From an uncultured Pseudobdellovibrionaceae bacterium (GTDB lineage Bacteria; Bdellovibrionota; Bdellovibrionia; Bdellovibrionales; JAMPXM01): a stretch of DNA of 10,291 bases. Of this stretch, positions 1 to 6,022 are shown in pieces; within the stretch, counting starts at the first letter, position 1; each line of letters begins with the position of its first letter. The stretch spans positions 1-10,291 of the forward strand of contig CAKQVW010000075.1 in assembly GCA_934277865.1 (NCBI GenBank), read 5' to 3'. The translations under genes and the position numbers were made by a program. The notes beneath the pieces are model-generated. The model was not told the origin of the DNA and did no database searches. It was given only the letters and a program-made list of their open reading frames with translations.

Positions 1-3
1 AAT

Positions 4-666
4 TTAGAACAGGTAGCGCGCGCCAAGCATGGCGCCCGAAATCTTCACGCCGGACGTCGTCTTCCCGCCCTGTCCGTTGTCGCCCGCGATTTCCATTTCT
101 AGCTGGCGCCAGCGAGCATCAAACGCGACTTGTGGAGTAAACTGAAACGAAGCACCAAACTGAAAGCCAAGTTTCCCTTTGATCGAGGCCCCGACGGGTG
201 CATTCGAAAACGAAGGGAAGTTGAAGTTCATGCCGCCCATCAATTTGAATTTTGGCGAAACTTTCGCGGTGACTTCGCCGTAGCCCACCCACTCGCTGAC
301 TTTTAAACCATTGGCGTTTTTCACTTCGCGAGCGAAGTCATATGATCCACCAACTTGCAGAGCCAAACCTGGGTTGAATTGATCAAACTCATAGTTCGCA
401 CCAACTAGGAAGGTGCGCTCGGATTCCACTTTCGGACTCCCACTGACTTCAAACTGATCAGCCGTATCAAGCATCCCAAAAAGGCTTAAATGACCACGAA
501 TGGCTGCCGGCAAAGTCGTGCCCCCGCCAAGAGTCGAACCGATTGTGGCATCATTGTTTTTCGAAGCCGCCTTCGGAGCCGGCTTGGGCGCCGCCATGGA
601 AACAGCGGGCAAAAGAACCAACAGGCTCACGAAGCCCAAGACAGATGTACGCATAGAGTTAAACAT
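4..666 (-). CDS. Putative outer-membrane beta-barrel protein
   Basis: Predicted secreted protein of 220 residues, probably a small outer-membrane barrel; its function is unknown. Residues 1-25 form a signal peptide (hydrophobic run VLGFVSLLVLL, then VSMAA before PKPAPK), followed by an Ala/Lys/Pro-rich linker to about residue 37. The rest (about 54-220) is a series of alternating polar/apolar segments rich in Gly and aromatics, such as LALQVGGSYDF, KLMGGMNFNF and KLGFQFGASFQF. It ends in ARYLF, and a C-terminal Phe is the usual BAM recognition signal of outer-membrane barrels. The length suits an 8-10-strand barrel. The ATG at 666 was chosen over an in-frame start at 780 because AAAGGGGGC lies just upstream and the signal peptide begins here; residues added by the longer form look non-coding. 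It is divergent from the rhomboid gene. The barrel assignment rests on sequence character, not on a named family. Confidence 0.75.
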   Translation of the reverse strand: MFNSMRTSVLGFVSLLVLLPAVSMAAPKPAPKAASKNNDATIGSTLGGGTTLPAAIRGHLSLFGMLDTADQFEVSGSPKVESERTFLVGANYEFDQFNPGLALQVGGSYDFAREVKNANGLKVSEWVGYGEVTAKVSPKFKLMGGMNFNFPSFSNAPVGASIKGKLGFQFGASFQFTPQVAFDARWRQLEMEIAGDNGQGGKTTSGVKISGAMLGARYLF

Positions 667-680
667 TGTTATAGCCCCCT
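659..680 (-). promoter_or_regulatory. Shine-Dalgarno site deciding the start of the 4-666 gene
   Basis: Read on the minus strand, AAAGGGGGCTATAAC precedes the ATG at 666. The G-run is about 8 bases from the start. This favours the 666 start over the longer reading frame beginning at 780. Confidence 0.6.
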
Positions 681-828
681 TTGGACCTCTGCTTCTATGC
701 GAGTCCGCACCGAGAAGGCAATCCCCTTGAGCTTTCTTGCACGGCAGGTTGCTCAATAAACAGGCTTCTTGCCCACCCACCGTCAGCCACCCTAAAAAAA
801 GCTGACCGTTCGGACCAGAAGTGCCAAC

Positions 829-1572
829 GTGGTGGCGATGTTTCCTGGTCGCGCCAAAATCGTATCACTGATCATCTCCGCCAATCTTGCGATCTTCGCA
901 CTTTGGTTCTCGGCCTCTTTGGGCTACATGGACCCGGAGTTTCTTGAACAAAACTTCCTCGTAAGCTGGACAGCAATTTCCGAGGGACGCTGGTGGACAC
1001 TGCTCACCTCGGCGTTTTCGCACATCCTCACCTTTCATATCTTCCTCAACATGTATGCGCTGATGGGATTTGGTCCGATCATCGAAGCCACGTTGGGATC
1101 GATGCGCTTTTTGCGGTTTTATCTGTTGGCCAGTGTGATCTCCTCGGCCGCACACGCCGTCGTGTCCGCCAAACTGGTCGGCAATCCCGACCTTCCCGCG
1201 CTGGGAGCCTCTGGAGCTGTCTCGGGCGTGATTTTGTTATTCTCGCTTCTTTATCCGAAGCAAAAGATTCTGATCATGGGACTTATCCCGGTGCCGGCAT
1301 TTTTCGGTTCGATCCTCATCATCGGTCTCGACCTCTGGGGCCTTTGGGCACAAGCCGGCGGCGGCGGACTTCCAATTGGTCACGGCGCGCACTTAGGCGG
1401 CGCCTTCACCGGCGCGGCCTACTACCTTTTGATCCTACGCCCTCAAATCCGGCGCCACCTTGCAGAGCGCGCCGCATTTGAGGCCCTAGCTGTTCCAGTA
1501 GCCTTTGCGGACGAGGAACCACATCGTCAGAACGGCGGAGAGGATCATGACCGCGATCGCCACGGCCAATAA
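829..1572 (+). CDS. Rhomboid family intramembrane serine protease
   Basis: Integral membrane protease that cleaves transmembrane substrates within the bilayer; the substrate is unknown. The 247-residue protein has about six hydrophobic helices (roughly 12-30, 68-88, 93-115, 127-143, 147-170, 186-204). Family marks are all present: the L1-type segment GRWWTLLTSAFSH (53-65), HIFLN (H70, N74, the oxyanion/HxxxN helix), the nucleophile motif GASG with Ser128, and GAHLGG with the catalytic-dyad His188. It is a minimal six-helix rhomboid with no extra domain. GTG at 829 is the first start after the in-frame stop at 793; ATG at 838 is equally plausible and neither has a convincing SD. Residues 220-247 are a charged tail (ADEEPHRQNGGEDHDRDRHGQ-like) encoded antisense to the end of the CorA gene, so the final 28 residues may be a late extension. 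Family assignment is firm. Confidence 0.92.
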   Translation: MVAMFPGRAKIVSLIISANLAIFALWFSASLGYMDPEFLEQNFLVSWTAISEGRWWTLLTSAFSHILTFHIFLNMYALMGFGPIIEATLGSMRFLRFYLLASVISSAAHAVVSAKLVGNPDLPALGASGAVSGVILLFSLLYPKQKILIMGLIPVPAFFGSILIIGLDLWGLWAQAGGGGLPIGHGAHLGGAFTGAAYYLLILRPQIRRHLAERAAFEALAVPVAFADEEPHRQNGGEDHDRDRHGQ

Positions 1573-2331
1573 ACCAGGCTGGTGAAACGGAATGATCTGA
1601 AAGTTCATGCCCCAAAACGACGACCAGAAAGTCAGCGGCACCGAGATACTCGCCAACAACGAAAGCTTCTTGATCTGTCCATTGGTTCGGTTCGCCTGAA
1701 GCCCCCAGTAGAGGTCAATCGTGGTGGCGATCTGCGCTCGATACAGCGAAATCGTGCGATCGATGCGGTGGCAGTGGTCGTGAAGATCGCGAAGTTTCCA
1801 TGCGAGATCTCCAGACGGCTGACTGAGATTGATGATCTGTTCGGAAACAGACGTGAGATGTCCAATCGAGAAATCAATCTCGTTTAAATGTCGCTTGAGA
1901 GCGATCAAGTCTTGCGGATGAAGGTCCTTTAAAAAAATGTCTTCTTCGAATTCATCGACAGCCTTCGTGATGTTGCGCAGCTCTTGCCAGGTGATGTCCG
2001 TCGCACGATCCAGCGCCTGATACAGGGCGTGCCAGACGTCCCGATGATTCGGAGTGAGTTTTAAAAACTCGGTCCAGGTCTGCCCCGTCGGAGTCGCTTG
2101 GTGCGGAACCATCACCAAAGCGTCGGGAAAGATCAAAAACTGAAGCTCATAGATTTCATCCTTGGCGAGCATGAACCAAACCAAGAGCTGTTGGCTTTCA
2201 TAGTCATCCAACTTGGCCCGCTGATCGCGATGCTGACAGTCTTCCAGCGCCAGCGGATGAACGGATAGTTCGGCCGCGATTTTTGCCAAGGCTGTAGAAT
2301 CCGTGCTGAGTACTTCGAGACAGGTGACCAT
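1486..2331 (-). CDS. CorA-type divalent cation (Mg2+/Co2+) transporter
   Basis: Inner-membrane channel of the CorA/Mrs2/Alr1 (MIT) superfamily, expected to form a pentamer that conducts Mg2+ or related divalent cations. The 281-residue protein has the N-terminal soluble motif LSVHPLALEDC (22-32), a long helical, coiled-coil-like stretch (about 95-215), then NRTNGQIKKLSLLASISVPL leading into TM1 (about 222-240). The hallmark GMN filter is at 241-243. TM2 is about 253-275, followed by a basic C-terminal end (VRKGYWNS). It is shorter than typical CorA (about 315-350) because part of the N-terminal sheet is missing. The loop after GMN (FQIIPFHQPG) is short and has no acidic residue where many CorA proteins carry MPEL. 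The ATG at 2331 has a strong SD, GGAGGT, that overlaps the end of the upstream gene. It lies 3 bases behind that gene, so co-transcription and translational coupling are likely. Ion specificity cannot be read from the sequence. Confidence 0.92.
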   Translation of the reverse strand: MVTCLEVLSTDSTALAKIAAELSVHPLALEDCQHRDQRAKLDDYESQQLLVWFMLAKDEIYELQFLIFPDALVMVPHQATPTGQTWTEFLKLTPNHRDVWHALYQALDRATDITWQELRNITKAVDEFEEDIFLKDLHPQDLIALKRHLNEIDFSIGHLTSVSEQIINLSQPSGDLAWKLRDLHDHCHRIDRTISLYRAQIATTIDLYWGLQANRTNGQIKKLSLLASISVPLTFWSSFWGMNFQIIPFHQPGLLAVAIAVMILSAVLTMWFLVRKGYWNS

Positions 2332-2345
2332 CTCTTACCTCCCGA
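2329..2345 (-). promoter_or_regulatory. Shine-Dalgarno site of the CorA gene inside the upstream stop region
   Basis: On the minus strand CGGGAGGTAAGAG precedes ATG at 2331. The GGAGGT core overlaps the last codons and TAA stop (2337-2335) of the preceding gene, so ribosomes finishing that gene can restart on the CorA gene. This supports translational coupling. Confidence 0.75.
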
Positions 2346-3111
2346 ATCCCAATGCTGACCGCGGTGAGTAGGTATAGGCAACAACAATACTGGCTTCCGC
2401 GACATTTCGACTCGAACGAAATGCGCCAAGCCCTACCGTCAGCCGGCTGATGGCGGCCTGGTATAAGTCGATGGCCGCAAAACCGTAAGCGGCGCTCTTA
2501 AACTGATTCAATTCGTGAAACTCGTTGTGCTGAACCAAAACACCCAACGCGAGCCCCTTAAACAAACCACCGAGGTTTTTGCCGATGGCCACGTTCAAGT
2601 AGTCCCCACGATCTCCTCCGGGAGCCAAAATGACGGCACTTGCCAGTTCGTAAACCGGAAAGCTACGTGAGGCGTCACCATCAAAAAAGGTTCGAGTAAA
2701 ACGAATCGAGGCAAAGAAGTCCGCATAACCAAGAAACGTCTGTGCACTGACATCTGTGTAAGGAAGCGCACCTTGGCACTCTAAGACATCGCAATTTTGG
2801 TTTTTTGTATCGTGAAATCGACGACCATACGCTCGTCGCACATCGATCCCGAAAATCGAGACCGGGAAAATCTCCATGCCGACTTTCGTTTCGAAGACCG
2901 AGGGCGAGGCCACGCCGATCACATAAGGTCGAACGAATCCATACCACGGTGTCGAAACGTCTCCCCATACTTTCTGGCTGTAACCCATCGATGGATTCAC
3001 CGAAAGGCCCGGAGCATACGTGCGAAACAGCGTCGTGACACCGTAGTCAACCTGCGCCGATGCCGAGCTCAAACCAAGCAGGAAAACGATCGTCGAAACA
3101 AGGCCTTTCAT
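2335..3111 (-). CDS. Secreted, probably outer-membrane barrel-like protein of unknown function
   Basis: I do not recognise the family. The 258-residue protein begins with a clean signal peptide (MKGLVSTIVFLLGLSSASA, cleavage before Q20). The mature part alternates amphipathic strand-like segments with Gly/Asn-rich turns, for example TPWYGFVRPYVIGV, TKVGMEIFPVSIFGIDV, AQTFLGYADFFASIRF, KGLALGVLVQ and EASIVVAYTY. This suits an outer-membrane barrel, although the last residues (LGFGR) do not end in an aromatic. Cys107 and Cys112 are four residues apart in a loop and could form a disulfide. ATG at 3111 has GAAGGG six bases upstream. That SD is buried in a 14-bp hairpin (3117-3151). It is the first gene of a two-gene unit with the CorA transporter. 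A porin or surface role linked to divalent cation uptake is possible, but it is only inferred from this neighbour. Confidence 0.7.
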   Translation of the reverse strand: MKGLVSTIVFLLGLSSASAQVDYGVTTLFRTYAPGLSVNPSMGYSQKVWGDVSTPWYGFVRPYVIGVASPSVFETKVGMEIFPVSIFGIDVRRAYGRRFHDTKNQNCDVLECQGALPYTDVSAQTFLGYADFFASIRFTRTFFDGDASRSFPVYELASAVILAPGGDRGDYLNVAIGKNLGGLFKGLALGVLVQHNEFHELNQFKSAAYGFAAIDLYQAAISRLTVGLGAFRSSRNVAEASIVVAYTYSPRSALGFGR

Positions 3112-3116
3112 AGAAT

Positions 3117-3151
3117 TCCCTTCGGCTATCTTCTTACGATAGCCGAGGGGA
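3117..3151 (-). promoter_or_regulatory. Hairpin sequestering the SD of the 3111 gene
   Basis: TCCCTTCGGCTATC (3117-3130) and GATAGCCGAGGGGA (3138-3151) pair over 14 positions with one G-U wobble and a 7-base loop. In the minus-strand mRNA the whole SD (GAAGGG, complement of 3118-3123) is in the 3' arm, six bases before the ATG at 3111. No T-run follows on either strand, so it does not look like a terminator. It is a candidate translational switch or, as DNA, an operator dyad between two divergent genes. Confidence 0.6.
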
Positions 3152-3185
3152 TTCCGGTACGATTCTTCTTTTAAGACAACGAAAA

Positions 3186-3203
3186 ATGGCTATGATTGTT
3201 TAA
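3186..3203 (+). promoter_or_regulatory. Possible six-codon upstream frame or -10 box before the SPFH gene
   Basis: The SPFH start at 3203 has no SD. Two readings fit the preceding bases. ATG at 3186 opens a five-residue frame (M-A-M-I-V) whose TAA at 3201-3203 overlaps the ATG as TAATG, a classic coupling junction. Alternatively TATGAT (3191-3196) is a near-consensus -10 hexamer that would give an almost leaderless transcript. No good -35 is visible. These are alternatives, and neither is proven. Confidence 0.3.
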
Positions 3204-4189
3204 TGGCAAAAAACAAACATGACCAAACCCTCACCACGCGTGGCATCTATGAGTTCGAAGACCCATCAGGCACGATGCTCGCCGCTAAAGTGCCATATGT
3301 CGGTTCGGCCGATCTCTACGATGGAACGATCGTAGTTGTTCGCCCCAATCAACACGCCATCTTCGTTCAAAAAGGTCAGATCGCGGACGATCTGCCGCCC
3401 GGCACCCACAGCTTGAAGTCGGAGAACATCCCGATTTTGACTCGCCTGATGAATATCCGGCTGGGTTTCAAAAGTCCGATTCGCTCGGAGCTTTGGTTCT
3501 TTGCACGACAAATCATGACTGGGCGTCGATGGGGCACCACAAACCCCGTGTTATGGGTTCCAAAAGGAAGATCCAGCGCAATACCTGTTCGTGCATTCGG
3601 TCAGTTTTCGTTGCGGCTTCGAGATCCGATTCGGTTTTACAAAGCTCTAGTCGGATCCCGAGCCAGTTTTGACATCACGGACCTCGAGGCGTTTGTTCAA
3701 GGACAAATTCTCGAGATCTTGCCGGTCGCACTTGGGCACGTCGATGACATTCAAACCCTTTCCACGAGGCAAGACGATGTTTCCAAACTGATCGAACGAC
3801 TGCTTCGGGACAAGCTCGACCACTCAGGCGTCGATGTGTTGGATCTCCAGGTGATCTCCGTCACGCCAGGAAACGAATATCTGCGAGCTCTCGAAACAAA
3901 GGCCGCAATGGAGGAAATTGGCGATCCTCGGGCTCTGTTGATGTATCAAGCGGCTCAGAGTCTACGCGAAGGATCCGGTGCGGCAGTTAGCGGCACTCAA
4001 CAAAATCAACTTGGAACGCTCATGACTCTCATGCTTGGAAAACACATGCTCCCTAGCAAGACGGAACCTCATCCCATCAATTCACCGACGCCCCTCTCTA
4101 CGACGAAGGCCGCGAGATACTGTGGGAGCTGCGGATCCGGAGCAAATGCCGATCAAAAATTCTGTGGTGCGTGCGGGGTAAAACTATGA
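3203..4189 (+). CDS. SPFH/band-7 domain protein with C-terminal zinc ribbon (YdjI-like)
   Basis: Probable membrane-associated scaffold of the SPFH (stomatin/prohibitin/flotillin/HflK) superfamily, in the bacterial subgroup sometimes called virion core protein-like. Residues 30-80 carry the subgroup's opening pattern: IVVVRPNQHAIFVQKGQIAD, then PPGTHSLKSENIPIL. Residues 95-225 continue the SPFH fold (LWVPKGRSSAIPVRAFGQF, LRLRDPIRFY, then helices and VDVLDLQVISVTPG). A helical stretch (225-260) follows, then a low-complexity linker (285-303) and a zinc ribbon with C307, C310, C321 and C324 (YCGSCG ... FCGACG). There is no transmembrane helix, so association with membrane would be peripheral or through partners. 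In Bacillus subtilis YdjI, a protein of this architecture, is encoded with PspA and acts in envelope stress; no PspA gene is present here. The stop overlaps the next start as ATGA, so the two genes are surely co-expressed. Architecture is firm; role is inferred. Confidence 0.88.
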   Translation: MAKNKHDQTLTTRGIYEFEDPSGTMLAAKVPYVGSADLYDGTIVVVRPNQHAIFVQKGQIADDLPPGTHSLKSENIPILTRLMNIRLGFKSPIRSELWFFARQIMTGRRWGTTNPVLWVPKGRSSAIPVRAFGQFSLRLRDPIRFYKALVGSRASFDITDLEAFVQGQILEILPVALGHVDDIQTLSTRQDDVSKLIERLLRDKLDHSGVDVLDLQVISVTPGNEYLRALETKAAMEEIGDPRALLMYQAAQSLREGSGAAVSGTQQNQLGTLMTLMLGKHMLPSKTEPHPINSPTPLSTTKAARYCGSCGSGANADQKFCGACGVKL

Positions 4190-4908
4190 GCTTTGATACG
4201 ATCTGTGCCAATTGTGGCGCACCCTCTGGTCCCTCTGTCGGCGTCTGTCCCTACTGCAAATCTGTGACTATCGACTCAAAACGGACTCCTGCATCCACAA
4301 CCCTCACCGCCATCCGAACCGCCTACAACGAGGGCGACCTCGCACGAGCCCTGGAAATGGCAATTGCAGCCGAGAAAAAAGATCTGGAAAAACACCATGG
4401 CAACGAGCAGGCTGGCCTTCATGCCAATGCCAACTTTATTTTGCTGTATGCCAAGATTCTCTTCGAAGCCGAAGCGCCATCAAGTCGCCTCAAATCTTTT
4501 TTGGCGAGAGCTGCGCTTCTGCATCCGGATATTCCGGAGATCAACGAATGGCTTGAGCTAACTCTCGCCAAAGGGCAACTTCAACGCGGACGAGACGACG
4601 TTGGCGAGACGACTCTGAAAAACATTTTGCGGCGCTCACCGCGCAATGGTCACGCCGCATTCTGCCTCGGATCACATCTTTACTGGGAAGAGAAGTCGTC
4701 CTCAGAAGCGCTCCCATATTTGGAAATCTCAGTTCGCGAGTGTCCCAACTTCCTCCGCGCTCATGCGTGTTTGGCGCACGCTTACGCGAAGATTGGTGCC
4801 ATTCCGCAGGCCAAAGCCCTGTTAAGAAAATGCGTCGCTCTTGAAAGAAACCAAAATATGAAAGCGTTTTTTAAATCCGAGCTCGAAAAACTTTCGCAGA
4901 TGATCTAG
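4186..4908 (+). CDS. N-terminal zinc-ribbon, TPR-like helical repeat protein
   Basis: Cytosolic protein of 240 residues with no signal peptide or membrane segment; I do not know a named family. A zinc ribbon opens the protein (C7, C10, C21, C24: ICANCG ... VCPYCK). After a short linker, the rest is helical repeat, with TPR-like units visible around 41-63 (LTAIRTAYNEGDLARALEMAI), about 143-190 (TLKNILRRSPRNGHAAFCLGSHLYWEEKSSSEALPYLEISVRECP) and 189-222 (NFLRAHACLAHAYAKIGAIPQAKALLRKCV). TPR folds usually bind partner proteins. ATG at 4186 was chosen because it overlaps the upstream TGA (ATGA) and has GGGGT about six bases before it; an in-frame GTG at 4171 only adds five residues read from the SPFH gene's end. 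Coupled expression with the SPFH zinc-ribbon protein suggests the two products work together. Confidence 0.82.
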   Translation: MSFDTICANCGAPSGPSVGVCPYCKSVTIDSKRTPASTTLTAIRTAYNEGDLARALEMAIAAEKKDLEKHHGNEQAGLHANANFILLYAKILFEAEAPSSRLKSFLARAALLHPDIPEINEWLELTLAKGQLQRGRDDVGETTLKNILRRSPRNGHAAFCLGSHLYWEEKSSSEALPYLEISVRECPNFLRAHACLAHAYAKIGAIPQAKALLRKCVALERNQNMKAFFKSELEKLSQMI

Positions 4909-4923
4909 GCGAGGTGGCGATTT

Positions 4924-5811
4924 TTACCGGCTGCCCGAACGCCTGTACGTGGCGCGAACTTCGGCCAACGCCTCGGGAAGACTGGCTAAGAGATCTGTCG
5001 CCATGAGGCTCAGGTGGTCACGACCCGACTCGACCCAGCGATCGGCCAACCAACCATGAAGCCACACACCTAGTCTTGCGGCTTCTAGTGGACTCACCTT
5101 CTGCGCCAACAGTCCCGCAATGATGCCGGTGAGAACATCACCTGTGCCGGCCTTTGCCAACGCCGCATTTCCGCTGGTGTTTTTAAAAAGCAAACAGGCT
5201 CCAGCGGGCCGTCGGCCGACAGCAGGCGCCGCAATCAAGGTGCCGTGCCCTTTCAGCACAACGATACAGCCAAATCGGCGTTGGGCGTCGCGAATCGCTC
5301 GCGCGCGGTCTTCATCCACTTTTTTGACGGACCACTTTAGCAGCCGAGCAAGTTCTCCCGAGTGCGGTGTGAGAATCCAATGTGAAGGAAGTGGGGCGCG
5401 ACCAAGTGCACTCAAACCGTCGGCATCGACAACAACCGCAATCTCACTGTGGGCTTTAAGTGTCTTCAGGATTTTTTTCGCTTTCGCCTGGGCCGCAGGC
5501 GCTTTTCCGATTCCAGGCCCAATTGCAACCGCGCGCGGCTGAAACTCCGAGAGTGTCTTCACAGTTGCTGGAAGTGCGATGAAGTCCGGGGCCTTTAACC
5601 ACAAGGTTGTTGTTTGCTGAGTTCCACCAAGTGGGGAAAGCCCCACATAACCAGCGCCCACGCGTGCTGCCGCCGTGCTCGCAAGAACTGCAGCTCCTGG
5701 AAACCGACCACTTCCCGCAATCACCCAGAGGCGTCCCCCGTGCGACTTGTTCGAACCGACAGCTCGTTTCGGCAAGTGCCGCACAAGTTCCCAAATCTGC
5801 CGACTCGCCAT
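4924..5811 (-). CDS. nnrD: ADP/ATP-dependent NAD(P)H-hydrate dehydratase
   Basis: Cytosolic repair enzyme of the YjeF C-terminal (ribokinase-like) family. It dehydrates the damaged S-form of NADHX or NADPHX back to NAD(P)H using ADP (bacterial) or ATP. The 295 residues match a complete NnrD domain: KSHGGRLWVIAGSGRFPGAA (22-41), VGAGYV (51-56), VVVDADGL (126-133), TPHSGELARLL (148-158), VLKGHGT (185-191) and the nucleotide-binding/catalytic segment NTSGNAALAKAGTGDVLTG (211-229) with D225 as the likely catalytic Asp. Many bacteria fuse this to the NnrE epimerase domain; here the epimerase part is absent and must be encoded elsewhere or missing. ATG at 5811 has GGGAG eight bases upstream; an in-frame GTG at 5826 overlaps that SD and is less likely. 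The gene converges on the zinc-ribbon/TPR gene with a 15-base gap and no clear terminator. Confidence 0.93.
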   Translation of the reverse strand: MASRQIWELVRHLPKRAVGSNKSHGGRLWVIAGSGRFPGAAVLASTAAARVGAGYVGLSPLGGTQQTTTLWLKAPDFIALPATVKTLSEFQPRAVAIGPGIGKAPAAQAKAKKILKTLKAHSEIAVVVDADGLSALGRAPLPSHWILTPHSGELARLLKWSVKKVDEDRARAIRDAQRRFGCIVVLKGHGTLIAAPAVGRRPAGACLLFKNTSGNAALAKAGTGDVLTGIIAGLLAQKVSPLEAARLGVWLHGWLADRWVESGRDHLSLMATDLLASLPEALAEVRATYRRSGSR

Positions 5812-5992
5812 AAAAACATCTCCCACAGGTTTTGGTAAGACATTAATCCGCTCGCCGCAAAAAGGGAACTCTGCTCAAGCACGACTTTGTGCTCACGGGC
5901 GATGTGAGGCCGAACACAAACTGGTCGAGGCGCAGATGAAAAACCTGAACTGACCTCGATTGGCTGTTGATTTGATTTCGAGAACTTGATCT

Positions 5993-6022
5993 GAATAGGA
6001 GATATGAAGATATCTCCTATTC
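5993..6022 (+). promoter_or_regulatory. Perfect 13-bp hairpin over the SD and start codon of the YiiX-like gene
   Basis: GAATAGGAGATAT (5993-6005) and ATATCTCCTATTC (6010-6022) are exact complements with a four-base loop (GAAG). The SD (AGGAG, 5997-6001) and the first two bases of the ATG (6004-6006) are in the stem. The SD is only two bases from the ATG, which is unusually tight. Formation in mRNA would block initiation; as DNA it is a perfect dyad. The stem base is A/U-rich and no proper T-run follows, so a terminator is unlikely. Confidence 0.65.

Noticed and set aside
667..780. N-terminal extension of the 4-666 barrel gene by 38 residues
   Set aside because: The added residues do not look like an export signal, and the true signal peptide with its own SD begins at 666.
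865..1481. Overlapping open frames on both strands inside the rhomboid gene
   Set aside because: Compositionally biased Arg/Ser/His-rich shadows of the rhomboid frame, which itself carries a complete set of catalytic motifs.
5875..5920. Two short palindromes (AGCAC/GTGCT and CTCAC/GTGAG) in the nnrD/yiiX-like gap
   Set aside because: Five-base arms are expected by chance; no conserved operator pattern is visible.
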